NCBI RefSeq assembly: GCF_000016825.1
Contig: NC_009513.1
Span: forward strand, 955,001 to 1,019,000
DNA: 64,000 bases
Direction: 5' to 3'
Origin: Limosilactobacillus reuteri subsp. reuteri
GTDB lineage: Bacteria; Bacillota; Bacilli; Lactobacillales; Lactobacillaceae
This document shows positions 17,273 to 26,591 of this stretch, piece by piece (position 1 is the stretch's first letter; every line of letters starts with the position of its first letter). The notes under the pieces were generated by a model. It saw only the letters and a program-made list of their open reading frames with translations. It did not search any database and was not told where the DNA came from. Made by a program: the position numbers and the translations under genes.

Positions 17273-20137
17273 GTGACACAGCGTAGTAGTCAGCGCACAA
17301 AAAAGCGTGACAAGAAAGCGCCAATCTACTCAGTTGTTGATTTAGAAACGACCGGAACGAATGTTAATCATGGTGATCGAATCATTCAAATCGGTTGTGT
17401 TCTCGTTCAAGATGGCGAAATCATAAATCACTTTGAAACAAAAATAAATCCACGAGAGAAAATTCCTCGTTCAATTGTTCAATTAACAGGAATTGAAGAT
17501 AAAGACGTACGAAAAGCACCTTTATTTGAGGATATTGCTGGAACTATTTATAGCTTGCTGGCGGAAACGACCTTTGTGGCTCACAATGTTAATTTTGACT
17601 TTCCTTTTCTAAATGCAGAATTAGAGCGAGCTGGATATCCTTCATTGTCAATTCCAGCAATCGATACTGTGACCCTTAGTCAGATTCTTCTTCCTACTGC
17701 AAAGAGTTTCCGTTTACGAGACTTAACTAGTTCGTTGCACATTGAGCATGATCACCCTCATAGTGCAGTATCAGACGCTGAGGCAACAGCAGACTTACTT
17801 AATGACTTGCTAAAACGAGTTCAAGAATTACCAACGCTTACGCTTGAAAAGATTACTCAGTTGAAGCTCAACTTACCTCAACAAACAGCTGGGGTTTTTG
17901 ATGCTGAGTTACAGCGTCGACGTAAATCGCCCCAGCCATTAAGTGAAGAGCTGTATGTCTCGCACGGAATTGTTCTTCATAAATCGCGGCCAATCACTGC
18001 TAATAGTCAGCGGGAAAAGCATAAATATCCTTCAACTAAAAAGGCAAAGGAAAAGCTATACGGAGATACGTTGAGACTGCGGCCTGTTCAAGCAAAAATG
18101 ATGAACAGCATTTACAATAATTATACTCATGATGAACCCAAAAATATGATTGTTGAGGCTGGAACTGGAGTAGGGAAGACATTGGGCTACCTTTTTCCGC
18201 TAAGTTATGTTGCATATCCCGATAAGAAGATTGTCGTCAGCACAGCAACCAATATCCTCCAGCAACAAATTATTGATACATCAATCGCGCAACTAAACAA
18301 GGTGTTGCCTTTTAAAATGAATAGTGTGATTATCAAGGGAAACGCTCATTATATTGATATTGCACGTTTTGTTCATTCCTTAAGCGTAATTGAAGATTCG
18401 AAGCTCGTTCAGTTATTAAAAGCTAAAATTTTAGTATGGCTGCTTTCGACGCAAAGTGGGGACCTTGATGAACTTAATTTAAATTCTCAGCAGTCGCCAT
18501 ACTTTACTGAAATTCGTCATCAGGGTATTCGGAGCTTGAATCCAGTAAATGCCTTTTACCATGATGATTTTCTCGTTCGGCGGGAAAAACGGCTTCATCA
18601 AGCTGATATTATTATTACGAATCATGCGTATTTGGTTGCTCATGCCCAGGAATTAGGGGATGGAACTCGTCGCCCATACTTAGTAATCGATGAAGCTCAG
18701 CACTTAAGCGAAAGTATCTTAAAACGGTCCCGGCGAACATTTAATTTTCAAAAATTACGTACGGCCGTTCATGTAATGTCTGGGTTAGTTAATAATGGTA
18801 ATGACCGAAATTTAACCGATATTTTCGCTGAACAGGCACTAGGCAGTTATAATGTTGAATTGCTTCGTGGCGATCTCAATGCAGTAGAAGAAGCAGTTGA
18901 CCTTTTCCAACAAGCCCTTTACCGTCAATACATGGCAAGTGCCACTAGTAATCCCGACAATGAATTAATTGAACAACCATTGCGAAATGATCAGGTGATG
19001 TCTCTCTTAGATATTAGTGGACCCGTGATGATGAAGCTAGAGCAAGCATTAAGCAGTGTGCAGCTTCATTTTTCTGCCCTCAGTCATCTGTTTAGCAGTC
19101 AGCCAGACCGGTGGTTGTTAAGTGATCGTTACCTTATGAGCCAATTTCAGAGTCAGCTTGCAAAATTAATTGAGGCCGATCAGACATTAAATGAATTTAA
19201 CGAAACGCTTCAACAACAAGGAGAGGCTGCTGCTTTTTGGATTACTATTCGCCAATCAAGTGAACAAAGTGCCTTACAGCTTAGTGGGGGGCTATTGGAA
19301 GCAACCCATTACCTCACAAAGAATGTTTATCCATATTTTGCTCAACCATTATTTGTGGGAGCGACATTGTTTACATCGCCACGATCGCCGTATCTTTACC
19401 ACCAATTAGATTTAGAGCGCAATAATACTTTAACGCGTCGATTCGCATCTCCATACAATTACAAACAGAATGCTAAATTATTGATTGCAGAAGATGCCCC
19501 AGTACCGAGCGCGCAAAATAACAGTGATTACATTAAATACCTCAGTGACACGATTTACCAATTAACGAAGAATGCTGATTATCAGACAATGATTTTATTC
19601 AACTCATTGGTGATGATTGAGCAGATATATAGCCAACTTCGTGAAACGGATCTATTTGATCAGCGAGATATTTTAGCCCAAGGAATTACGGGTAATCGTG
19701 ATAAAATCTTAAAACAGTTTAGTGGTGGAAAAAATTCGATCCTTCTTGGTGCTTCTAGTTTTTGGGAAGGGATAGATTTACCAGAGTCCGCTCTTGAACT
19801 CTTAATTATTACGCGCTTACCGTTCGATTCGCCTGATGAAATAATGAATCGTGCTCATAATAAGTTACTTCAGCAGCAGGGGAAAAATCCGTTCTATCAT
19901 TCAGAATTGCCAAAAGCAACGATGCGGTTACGTCAGGGGATTGGACGATTATTACGGACAGAAGATGATCATGGGGTGGCAGTAGTTCTTGATCCACGAC
20001 TACAGACAAGACGGTATGGGAAGACGATTTTGAGTAGTCTGCCCACTGATTTACCGGTTAATAGCAAAAAAACTGCTGACTTGATTTCAATTACTCAGAA
20101 GTTTTTACGAAATGGTAAAGAGGACAAAGTTAATTAA
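17273..20137 (+). CDS. dinG: DinG-type ATP-dependent helicase with N-terminal DnaQ-like exonuclease
   Basis: 954-residue fusion. Residues about 18-180 are a DEDDh 3-prime exonuclease (VVDLETTGT, HNVNFDFPFL, HSAVSDAEATADL); from about 255 follows an XPD/DinG-like SF2 helicase with Walker A EAGTGVGKT (about 300), DEAQH box (about 474) and motifs ASSFWEGIDLP and RQGIGRLLR at the C-terminus. It is the Firmicute DinG architecture, which lacks the four-Cys iron-sulphur cluster of E. coli DinG. GTG start with a distant GGAG (about 15 bases away), so the exact start is less certain. Heads the dinG-ypmB-dnaD block known from Bacillus. Confidence 0.92.
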   Translation: MTQRSSQRTKKRDKKAPIYSVVDLETTGTNVNHGDRIIQIGCVLVQDGEIINHFETKINPREKIPRSIVQLTGIEDKDVRKAPLFEDIAGTIYSLLAETTFVAHNVNFDFPFLNAELERAGYPSLSIPAIDTVTLSQILLPTAKSFRLRDLTSSLHIEHDHPHSAVSDAEATADLLNDLLKRVQELPTLTLEKITQLKLNLPQQTAGVFDAELQRRRKSPQPLSEELYVSHGIVLHKSRPITANSQREKHKYPSTKKAKEKLYGDTLRLRPVQAKMMNSIYNNYTHDEPKNMIVEAGTGVGKTLGYLFPLSYVAYPDKKIVVSTATNILQQQIIDTSIAQLNKVLPFKMNSVIIKGNAHYIDIARFVHSLSVIEDSKLVQLLKAKILVWLLSTQSGDLDELNLNSQQSPYFTEIRHQGIRSLNPVNAFYHDDFLVRREKRLHQADIIITNHAYLVAHAQELGDGTRRPYLVIDEAQHLSESILKRSRRTFNFQKLRTAVHVMSGLVNNGNDRNLTDIFAEQALGSYNVELLRGDLNAVEEAVDLFQQALYRQYMASATSNPDNELIEQPLRNDQVMSLLDISGPVMMKLEQALSSVQLHFSALSHLFSSQPDRWLLSDRYLMSQFQSQLAKLIEADQTLNEFNETLQQQGEAAAFWITIRQSSEQSALQLSGGLLEATHYLTKNVYPYFAQPLFVGATLFTSPRSPYLYHQLDLERNNTLTRRFASPYNYKQNAKLLIAEDAPVPSAQNNSDYIKYLSDTIYQLTKNADYQTMILFNSLVMIEQIYSQLRETDLFDQRDILAQGITGNRDKILKQFSGGKNSILLGASSFWEGIDLPESALELLIITRLPFDSPDEIMNRAHNKLLQQQGKNPFYHSELPKATMRLRQGIGRLLRTEDDHGVAVVLDPRLQTRRYGKTILSSLPTDLPVNSKKTADLISITQKFLRNGKEDKVN

Positions 20138-20165
20138 ACTTTATCAACTTTTAATTACCGATTTC

Positions 20166-20174
20166 TGGTATAAT
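20166..20174 (+). promoter_or_regulatory. Extended -10 promoter before the ypmB-like gene
   Basis: TGGTATAAT is a perfect extended -10, 57 bases upstream of the start codon of the following gene and downstream of the dinG stop. Confidence 0.6.
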
Positions 20175-20230
20175 CAAAAACGATTGTCATATAAGAATCT
20201 AAAAAACTAAAGAGATAAGAGGGAAAAGAT

Positions 20231-20749
20231 ATGCAAAGTCGACGTGAAGTTCAACGTGAACAAAGTCGCGGTTCCTCAATGCGGACAATTCGTAACCTTT
20301 TGATTGCGATTTTACTAATCTTGTTAATAGTGTGGAGTGTTTTTGCAGTTAGCAATCAGCCACGAAATTCAGCGCGACGACAGACGATTTCACTTGCTGA
20401 AAAATATGCTCATCTTCAATCTCCTGACCAATTTTATATTTATAATCGAGAGAATACTTACTATACGATTAGTGGCAAGAATCAGCAAAACCAACCGATC
20501 CTGGTTATGGTTCCCCAACACGGTGGCAAGATCAGAGTTCTAAAACAATCAAGTGGGATTACTGCTGCGAGAGTACGAGCGATGACAAAATCAAATCGTG
20601 ATCCGCGAGAAATTTTAAAAGTTGCTCCCGGGATATTTAATGACAAGATTGTCTGGGAAGTAACATATCGTAATCAAAAAGGGAATCTCTGCTACGATCT
20701 GATTAATTTTAAGACTGGACAATATGTTCAAAATATTAATAATCTTTAA
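20231..20749 (+). CDS. YpmB/TseB-like membrane-anchored protein (DUF5590)
   Basis: 172-residue protein with a short basic cytoplasmic tail, one transmembrane helix (about 25-40, LLIAILLILLIVWSVFAV) and an extracytoplasmic domain with two PepSY-like halves. In B. subtilis YpmB/TseB sits in the same dinG neighbourhood and modulates class A/B PBP (PBP2A) activity in cell-wall elongation. The RBS GAGATAAGAGGGAAAAG precedes the ATG. Function here is inferred from family and synteny. Confidence 0.75.
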   Translation: MQSRREVQREQSRGSSMRTIRNLLIAILLILLIVWSVFAVSNQPRNSARRQTISLAEKYAHLQSPDQFYIYNRENTYYTISGKNQQNQPILVMVPQHGGKIRVLKQSSGITAARVRAMTKSNRDPREILKVAPGIFNDKIVWEVTYRNQKGNLCYDLINFKTGQYVQNINNL

Positions 20750-20766
20750 TAAAAGCTGAAACTAAT

Positions 20767-20797
20767 AGAGGCTGGGATTACTCAGTCTCTTTACTTT
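20767..20797 (+). terminator. Probable terminator after the ypmB-like gene
   Basis: AGAGGCTGGG (20767-20776) pairs with CTCAGTCTCT (20781-20790) including two G-U pairs, followed by a T-rich run. Confidence 0.55.
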
Positions 20798-20832
20798 TGC
20801 AAAAATATTTTGTTAAGAGAGGGGCTGATTAA

Positions 20833-21537
20833 ATGACAGATGCAAGCCTTTTACAGCATTACTTGCAGGCGGGAGAAACAAATATAAGCAACTTATTGCT
20901 CCATCATTATAAAGAACTGGGGATGACAACTTCTCAATTTGTCTTATATCTTCAGTTTAAATCTTACCAAGATCGGGGAATAATGAATCCGGATGTTCGC
21001 ACAATTGCAAAGAACTTAGGAACAAAAGAGCGGCAGGTGTTTGAACAGCTTCACCAGATGATGACAAACCATCTTGTTGAGCAGAAGATGCGAAAAATGG
21101 AAGACGGCAAAGAAGATGCAATATATGATTTTTCGCTCCTTATCAACAAATTAGCATTGCTCAATGAGAATGACCAAGAGGCAGCGGTTAAGGTTGAAAA
21201 TACTAATAGTCGGGTTGAGACATTTAATCAGCTAGAGGCCGAATTTGGCCGGCCCCTCTCATCAATGGAATTGCAAATTGTTAATGACTGGCTGGATAAA
21301 GATAATTATTCGGCAATAATGATTAAACTTGCTTTACGGCAGGCAGTAATGAATAGTGCGTTAAATCTTCAATATATGGACCGAATTCTACAAAGCTGGG
21401 ATCGTCAGGACTTACGAACAGAAAGAGATATCAATGAGCATGAAAAGAGGTTTGAACAGCGAAAAGAGGCTGGACAAAAACCAGAAAAGAAGACATTGAA
21501 AAAGCCTAAAATACCGATTTATAAATTAGGCGAATAA
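20833..21537 (+). CDS. dnaD: DnaD-domain replication initiation protein
   Basis: 234-residue DnaD family primosomal protein. The N-terminal winged-helix domain (about 1-100, with FVLYLQFKSYQ and DVRTIAKNLGTKERQVFEQL) is followed by the C-terminal DnaB_2/DnaD-like domain (about 125-200; EAEFGRPLSSMELQIVNDWL and the YMDRILQSW motif). DnaD works with DnaB and DnaI to load the replicative helicase at oriC and restart sites. Good RBS AAGAGAGGGGC. In Bacillus it lies between asnS and nth; neither is present here. Confidence 0.92.
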   Translation: MTDASLLQHYLQAGETNISNLLLHHYKELGMTTSQFVLYLQFKSYQDRGIMNPDVRTIAKNLGTKERQVFEQLHQMMTNHLVEQKMRKMEDGKEDAIYDFSLLINKLALLNENDQEAAVKVENTNSRVETFNQLEAEFGRPLSSMELQIVNDWLDKDNYSAIMIKLALRQAVMNSALNLQYMDRILQSWDRQDLRTERDINEHEKRFEQRKEAGQKPEKKTLKKPKIPIYKLGE

Positions 21538-21559
21538 AATTAAATAAAGGGTGGTTGAC

Positions 21560-22477
21560 ATGGAAAAATCTTCTTCTCAAGTAATGAAGGGAATTATATG
21601 GGCAGCGGTTGCCTCTGCTATGTGGGGAATATCCGGAACCGTTTTGCAACTTATCTCACAAAATTTAGCAATTCCTGCTACGTGGATGCTCTCAATGCGG
21701 ACTTTTTCAGCAGGAGTGATTTTATTAGTAATTAGTGTATTTTTATATGGAAAAAAGATTTTTAACGTATTTAAGACACGAGCAACAGCTATTTCAGTTA
21801 TTAGTTATGCTATTTTAGGATTGATGGCAAACCTGCTTACGTTCTATTATGCTATTCAAACAGGAAATGCCTCAGCAGCAACAATTCTTCAGTATCTTTC
21901 CCCACTTTTTATTGTGTTAGGTGGAATTGTTTTTATGCATCGTCGTCCGTTCAGGAGTGACATTATTGCGTTTGTTGTTGCTTTGATTGGGGTAGCATTA
22001 TGTATCACGCGTGGTAACTTTACTCAATTAGCTTTACCATTTGTATCCCTTCTCTGGGGGTTGGGATCTGGAATTACAGCTGCGTTCTATGTTGTTCTTC
22101 CACAACGAGCTGCTGATGAGAATCCGCCAATTGTTGTCCTCGGCTGGGGGACGATGATTGCCGGAGTCTTATTTAACCTCTACCGGCCATTCTGGGTCAA
22201 TCCACCACATATTACTACCACATTAGTAGCATCAGTTGCGACAGTGGTATTATTCGGAACGATTTTACCATTTGGAATTTTGCTTCATGCAACTAGGTAT
22301 GCCCCTTCTGATGTAGTTAGTATCATGGATGCCGTTCAACCAATTACAACTTCGATTTTAAGTGTAATCTTCTTTAAATTGAACTTGAATTGGGCAGAAA
22401 TTTTAGGAATTATTTTAGTAATTATTGCCGTCTATATTCTACAAAATGGTCGGCGAAAACATACAATTCATTATTAA
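21560..22477 (+). CDS. EamA/DMT-superfamily transporter
   Basis: 305-residue integral membrane protein with about ten transmembrane helices and two EamA repeats (first AAVASAMWGISGTVLQLIS, second LLWGLGSGITAAFYVVLP). DMT-family carriers export amino acids or other small metabolites; the substrate is unknown. The ATG at 21560 follows AAGGGTGG and is preferred over an upstream GTG at 21551 that lies in the RBS. It takes the place normally held by nth between dnaD and the pbp1A-recU pair in Bacillus. Confidence 0.88.
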   Translation: MEKSSSQVMKGIIWAAVASAMWGISGTVLQLISQNLAIPATWMLSMRTFSAGVILLVISVFLYGKKIFNVFKTRATAISVISYAILGLMANLLTFYYAIQTGNASAATILQYLSPLFIVLGGIVFMHRRPFRSDIIAFVVALIGVALCITRGNFTQLALPFVSLLWGLGSGITAAFYVVLPQRAADENPPIVVLGWGTMIAGVLFNLYRPFWVNPPHITTTLVASVATVVLFGTILPFGILLHATRYAPSDVVSIMDAVQPITTSILSVIFFKLNLNWAEILGIILVIIAVYILQNGRRKHTIHY

Positions 22478-22483
22478 AAAGTT

Positions 22484-22532
22484 GATAATAAAAAGGATTG
22501 CGGAGAAAAATTCCACAATCCTTTTTATTATC
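22484..22532. terminator. Bidirectional terminator between EamA gene and pbp1A
   Basis: GATAATAAAAAGGATTG-x-GGA pairs with TTCC-x-CAATCCTTTTTATTATC; A/T runs in the arms give T tracts in both directions, fitting the convergent genes on either side. Confidence 0.9.
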
Positions 22533-22553
22533 TTCAATTTTTAAAAGATCTTA

Positions 22554-24818
22554 TCATGGGTTGGCTGTGCTAGGTTGCGTAGCAGGGGCAAGGCTAGAAC
22601 TTGAGCTTTGTGCGGGTGCAGATGAACTTGAACTAGCCGGAGCACTACTTGATGAAGATTCAGTTGGGGCATTGTTTCGTTCTTCTGTACGACTTTCGCT
22701 GCTACTATTTGAAACAGAACTGGAAGAAGATGAAGACGATGATGATTCGCTTGAGCTAGAAGTGGAACTGCTATCACGATCATCCGATGTATCTTCAGTA
22801 TAATCGAATGCCCATTTTGAATCACGAATTACAAGCTGACGTTTACCTTTAACTCGAACAGCTTCAACAGTGTCTGGCATCGTCCAATCAGATGCGTGAT
22901 TTTGGCTGTCAAGGTATTGCATTAAGTCCTTGTAAAGTAATTGCGCTGACTTTACATATTGTTCTGAAATACTGCCACCAGGTTCGAGTGGGTGGTCATA
23001 ACCAGTCCAAACTGCAATTGAGTAATTCTTAGTATAACCGGCCATCCAGGAATCCATTACGCCAGACTGGCTAGAATTTCCCGGGTAGTTTGTCGTCCCT
23101 GTCTTACCAGCTTGGTTAACACCGTCAAGTCGAGCGTCAGTTGCGCTTCCTTGTGAGTCTGTGAAAACTCCTTTAAGCATATCAGTGATCATGTAGGCAG
23201 TAGCCTTATTCATTGCGCGTTTACCTTTAGGATTGAATTGTTTTGCTGCACCATCTTGAGTAGTAATCGAGCTAATGTAGTAAGGCTTGTAGTAAGTACC
23301 ACCATTAGCAAAGGCCGCATATGCAGCAGAAACTTGAAGTGGAGAGATATACAAAGCAATCCCGTTTTGTAAAGTATATGGTTGTTTTTGCGAAATTCCT
23401 AATCCATCAAGGAAAGAAGTAGCACGCTTAATCCCAACGGCTTGCAATGCGCGAATAGCAGGAACATTCCGTGATTGAACTAAAGCCTCACGCATTGTCA
23501 TATTGCCCTTGTACTTTTTATCAAAATCATGAAGGACAGTATTGGTACCAGGAAAGACAAACCGCGTATCAGCAATTGATTTGAAAGTTGGCCATTGCAA
23601 GTATTCGATAGCCGGACCATAATCCATTAATGGCTTTGCGGTTGACCCAGAACTACGGTTACTTTGCACAGCCCGGTTAAGGCCATACACAACATTTCCT
23701 GTGTGACGGCCACCAAGCATGGCAATGATTTGCCCGTTATGGGGATCGGTAACAGCAACTCCGGCTTGCATCTTGTCATTTTGGAACTGAACGTTTTTGT
23801 TTGCAGCGTCGTAAAGATGTTGTTGCGCATCAAGGTCAAGATTGGTATGAACCTTTAACCCATCACTATAAGGATTGTATCCTTGTGCTTGTAAATCAGC
23901 AAGAACCTGTTTTACATAAGGGTCAACAACCTTAGAATCGACAGCAGTTCCACTTCCTGAAATATTACCGTGATCAGGATCTAAACCAGCAGTAACGCTT
24001 TCACTTGCTGCTTGGTTAGCCTGGGATTGGGTAATGTAATTGCTGCGAACCATCGCATTCAATACTTCATTTCGCCGTTGCGTTGCATACTTTGTGTTGC
24101 TTACAAGTGGATTATAGTAAGTAGGAGATTGTGGCATTCCGGCGAGAAGGGCTAATTGGGAAAGATCAAGATCGTTTAAATCTTTACCGTAGTAGTACTG
24201 AGCTGCGGTTTGCATTCCATAAATTCCATTGCCCATGTAAACCTTGTTGATGTAAAAATCAAGAATCTGACTCTTGCTAAAATGCTGCTCAACATTAATA
24301 GCAAGCCAAGCTTCTTGGGCTTTTCGTTTTAATGTTCGATCAGAGGCCGCTGTTGAGAAAACGGATAATTTAACTAACTGTTGAGTCAGCGTACTTCCCC
24401 CCTGCATCCCGGCTGAACGACCAAAAACATTAGAAGTGGCTGCTCCAAGAATTCGAATTGTATCAACACCATGGTGCTTGTAGAAGCGGCGATCCTCAAT
24501 TGAAACAACAGCATTTTTTAACTGCTTTGGAATTTGATTATCCTTGGCATATTCTCGTTTCTGTGCTCCTAAACGAGAAATTACTCGATTTTGATCATCG
24601 TAAATAGTCGTAATACTCTGACTTGTTAAGTCGCTTCTACTAATCTTAGGAGCGCTTGAGGCATAGTAGAAAAATAAAGCTGCAGATGCCACCATTAATA
24701 GAACGACGATTCCTGCTACCCATAGCAAGATTTTCTTTATTAAGCCGCCAACATTGCGCTGTTGATTGTCATTGTTATTATGACGCTCACTACGCGTTGA
24801 CTGATTATCATTTGACAT
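22554..24818 (-). CDS. pbp1A: Class A penicillin-binding protein 1A
   Basis: 754-residue bifunctional peptidoglycan synthase. An N-terminal cytoplasmic tail rich in Asn/Arg, one transmembrane anchor (about 31-51), a GT51 glycosyltransferase domain (EDRRFYKHHGVD with catalytic Glu, and GGSTLTQQLVKL) and a transpeptidase domain with active-site SSGSTAKPL-type SxxK (NRSSGSTAKP), SRN-type (VQSRNVPA) and KTG (AGKTGTTNYPG) motifs. The C-terminal about 70 residues are almost pure Ser with Ala/Gln/Pro, a low-complexity extracellular tail. Co-transcribed with recU (11-base gap), the same pairing as ponA-recU in Bacillus. Confidence 0.95.
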   Translation of the reverse strand: MSNDNQSTRSERHNNNDNQQRNVGGLIKKILLWVAGIVVLLMVASAALFFYYASSAPKISRSDLTSQSITTIYDDQNRVISRLGAQKREYAKDNQIPKQLKNAVVSIEDRRFYKHHGVDTIRILGAATSNVFGRSAGMQGGSTLTQQLVKLSVFSTAASDRTLKRKAQEAWLAINVEQHFSKSQILDFYINKVYMGNGIYGMQTAAQYYYGKDLNDLDLSQLALLAGMPQSPTYYNPLVSNTKYATQRRNEVLNAMVRSNYITQSQANQAASESVTAGLDPDHGNISGSGTAVDSKVVDPYVKQVLADLQAQGYNPYSDGLKVHTNLDLDAQQHLYDAANKNVQFQNDKMQAGVAVTDPHNGQIIAMLGGRHTGNVVYGLNRAVQSNRSSGSTAKPLMDYGPAIEYLQWPTFKSIADTRFVFPGTNTVLHDFDKKYKGNMTMREALVQSRNVPAIRALQAVGIKRATSFLDGLGISQKQPYTLQNGIALYISPLQVSAAYAAFANGGTYYKPYYISSITTQDGAAKQFNPKGKRAMNKATAYMITDMLKGVFTDSQGSATDARLDGVNQAGKTGTTNYPGNSSQSGVMDSWMAGYTKNYSIAVWTGYDHPLEPGGSISEQYVKSAQLLYKDLMQYLDSQNHASDWTMPDTVEAVRVKGKRQLVIRDSKWAFDYTEDTSDDRDSSSTSSSSESSSSSSSSSSVSNSSSESRTEERNNAPTESSSSSAPASSSSSAPAQSSSSSLAPATQPSTANP

Positions 24819-24829
24819 AGTAAACTCCT

Positions 24830-25444
24830 TTACGCTTTTGCAGCAATTATTTTATCAACTGCGTTTAAATATGGTAAACGCGGATTGAGTTGATAATGAA
24901 TTTGATAGCCTTCTTTAGCGATATCAGTTCGCAAAATTGATTTACGGCCGCCGTTTTGCTGTTGGTCCCAATATTTAAATAGGTTGGAAGCGGGAAGCAG
25001 GTATAGCAGGTCAAGCTCCGTAAATTTAATGAAAGCAAAACAAATTCCCCCCTGTGCTACACATTCACGCATATGCTGAATTTGGTGGGGATGAAAGTTC
25101 TTTAATGGAAAAGAATTTTTATTACGTGTTTCTTTAGCATCAAAATCAATGTAATATCCACGGTACACCCCATTGTAATCAGTAGTTGATGGACGTCGAA
25201 AATATGCTTCTTTAATAACAGCCGCACTCCGCTTGGGGTAATCAACTTTTACAAGCTGAATAGGGGTAGGCTTTTTATGAATAACAGCAATGTGGCGAGC
25301 TAAATAGTACTGATTACTATGATTGATCTCATCCTCTAACGACATCCCACGTTTAGCATAAATAGATTGATGTGGTGTCGGTAATTCATTATGTGTATTA
25401 TAGTGTTGTACAGGTTGCTGACCATTGGGATAGTGAATGGTCAC
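24830..25444 (-). CDS. recU: Holliday junction resolvase RecU
   Basis: 204-residue structure-specific endonuclease that cuts Holliday junctions during recombination and chromosome segregation. Shows [17 protein letters not shown], the catalytic DFDAKET segment (Asp/Glu/Lys metal site) and [10 protein letters not shown]. The GTG at 25444 is chosen over the longer frame to 25492 because an extended -10 promoter (TGGTATAAT, 25480-25472) lies inside that extension and AGGAG precedes the GTG; the resulting length matches B. subtilis RecU. Confidence 0.93.
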   Translation of the reverse strand: MTIHYPNGQQPVQHYNTHNELPTPHQSIYAKRGMSLEDEINHSNQYYLARHIAVIHKKPTPIQLVKVDYPKRSAAVIKEAYFRRPSTTDYNGVYRGYYIDFDAKETRNKNSFPLKNFHPHQIQHMRECVAQGGICFAFIKFTELDLLYLLPASNLFKYWDQQQNGGRKSILRTDIAKEGYQIHYQLNPRLPYLNAVDKIIAAKA

Positions 25445-25471
25445 GGCGATCACTCTCCTAACTAGAGATTT

Positions 25472-25480
25472 ATTATACCA
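25472..25480 (-). promoter_or_regulatory. Extended -10 promoter of recU-pbp1A
   Basis: Minus-strand TGGTATAAT, a perfect extended -10, 28 bases upstream of the recU GTG start. It overlaps the longer reading frame and so decides the start. Confidence 0.7.
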
Positions 25481-25510
25481 GACTAGTTGCATAATGATTG
25501 ATACAAGATG

Positions 25511-25540
25511 ATTACAAGTTTAAGTTAAGAGGCTTTATAC
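25511..25540 (+). promoter_or_regulatory. Possible promoter of the ypsA-like gene
   Basis: TTACAA (25511-25516) and TATACC (25535-25540) separated by 18 bases, 23 bases before the start codon. Confidence 0.4.
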
Positions 25541-25562
25541 CTGTTTATTTAGGGAGGATTTT

Positions 25563-26135
25563 ATGAAGAGAGTGTGGGTTACTGGTTATCGAAGTTACGA
25601 ACTAAATATATTTAAGGATAATGATCCCAAAGTTCAAGTAATAAAAGAGGTTCTTAAAAATTATTTAAGGGCCCAATTGGAATTAAATGATGATGAATTC
25701 TGGGTAATAACTGGCCCACAAATGGGAACGGAAAGATGGGGACTCGAAGCTGCCTTAGAACTCCAAGCTGATTTTCCGCAATTAAAAACGGCTTTAATGT
25801 TTCCCTTTGCAGAATTTGGTAAGCAATGGAATGAAAATAACCAGTTAAAGCTGACGAGTATTACTCAGCAAGTTGATTTTTTTGCTAATGTTTCAGATAA
25901 ACCTTATCAATCCCCGCAACAATTGAGAAATTATCAGCAGTTTATGCTTACACATACTGATGAAGCTTTTCTTCTTTACGACCCAGAGTATCAAGGAAAA
26001 ACTAAGTATGATTATGAGATAATTCAAAAATATAAAGAAGAAAGTGAATATTCAATGACTTTTGTTGATTTTGATGAACTTCAAGAAGAGGCAGAAGAAT
26101 GGGCTGAGCGTCAAAGGGAAAAAGATGAATTTTAA
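25563..26135 (+). CDS. ypsA: YpsA-like DUF1273 (SLOG superfamily) protein
   Basis: 190-residue cytosolic protein of the DUF1273/YpsA family, with a Rossmann-like SLOG fold: MKRVWVTGYRSYEL at the N-terminus, VITGPQMGTERWGLEAALEL nucleotide-binding-like loop (about 47-66) and FLLYDPEYQGKTKY near 138. In B. subtilis and S. aureus YpsA influences cell division together with its neighbour GpsB. RBS GGGAGG just upstream. Conserved order ypsA-gpsB-rnpB is kept here. Confidence 0.9.
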   Translation: MKRVWVTGYRSYELNIFKDNDPKVQVIKEVLKNYLRAQLELNDDEFWVITGPQMGTERWGLEAALELQADFPQLKTALMFPFAEFGKQWNENNQLKLTSITQQVDFFANVSDKPYQSPQQLRNYQQFMLTHTDEAFLLYDPEYQGKTKYDYEIIQKYKEESEYSMTFVDFDELQEEAEEWAERQREKDEF

Positions 26136-26137
26136 CC

Positions 26138-26165
26138 TTGCATTTTTTCTTTGATTTGGTATTAT
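26138..26165 (+). promoter_or_regulatory. Promoter of gpsB
   Basis: TTGCAT (26138-26143) and TATTAT (26160-26165) with a 16-base spacer; the -10 is extended (TGGTATTAT). Confidence 0.65.
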
Positions 26166-26206
26166 AGTTATTGGACTACGCAAACTAAACAATTGAGGTG
26201 TTTAAG

Positions 26207-26569
26207 TTGGATAACATAAAATTTACTCCACAAGATATTTTGCATAAGCAATTTAAGGAGAGAAATATTGGCAAAGGCTACGATGAAGCGGATGTTGATG
26301 CTTTCTTAGATGATGTTATTAAAGACTACGACACCTATAATAAAGAACTTGAACGTTTAAATGATGAAAATGAACGTTTGAGAGCAAAGGTTGATGAATT
26401 AAATCGCCAAGTAGAAGTTGGTTCATCTATGAGTAACCAAACTGCTTCCCGTCAACCTGTATCGAGCGCTACGAATATGGATATTTTAAAGCGTCTATCT
26501 AATCTAGAACGTCGCGTATTTGGTTCACAATTAGATGGTAACGATAATAATGACTCACATTTGCTTTAG
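26207..26569 (+). CDS. gpsB: Cell division regulator GpsB
   Basis: 120-residue DivIVA-family adaptor. N-terminal DivIVA-like domain (FTPQDILHKQFKERNIGKGY and DVDAFLDDVIKDYD, about 6-45), central coiled coil (about 48-72) and a C-terminal helical trimerisation segment (DILKRLSNLERRVFG). GpsB links class A PBPs to the division machinery. A TTG start at 26207 is proposed: GAGGTG (26195-26200) sits six bases before it, whereas the GTG at 26198 lies in that RBS. pbp1A, a usual GpsB client, lies in the same block. Confidence 0.92.
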   Translation: MDNIKFTPQDILHKQFKERNIGKGYDEADVDAFLDDVIKDYDTYNKELERLNDENERLRAKVDELNRQVEVGSSMSNQTASRQPVSSATNMDILKRLSNLERRVFGSQLDGNDNNDSHLL

Positions 26570-26591
26570 TGCGTGTCGAATAGTTTATTAA

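Noticed and set aside
22498-22803. Open frame of 101 codons rich in Leu/Glu/Asp
   Set aside because: Antisense of the Ser-rich codons of the PBP1A tail, covering the terminator; compositional artefact.
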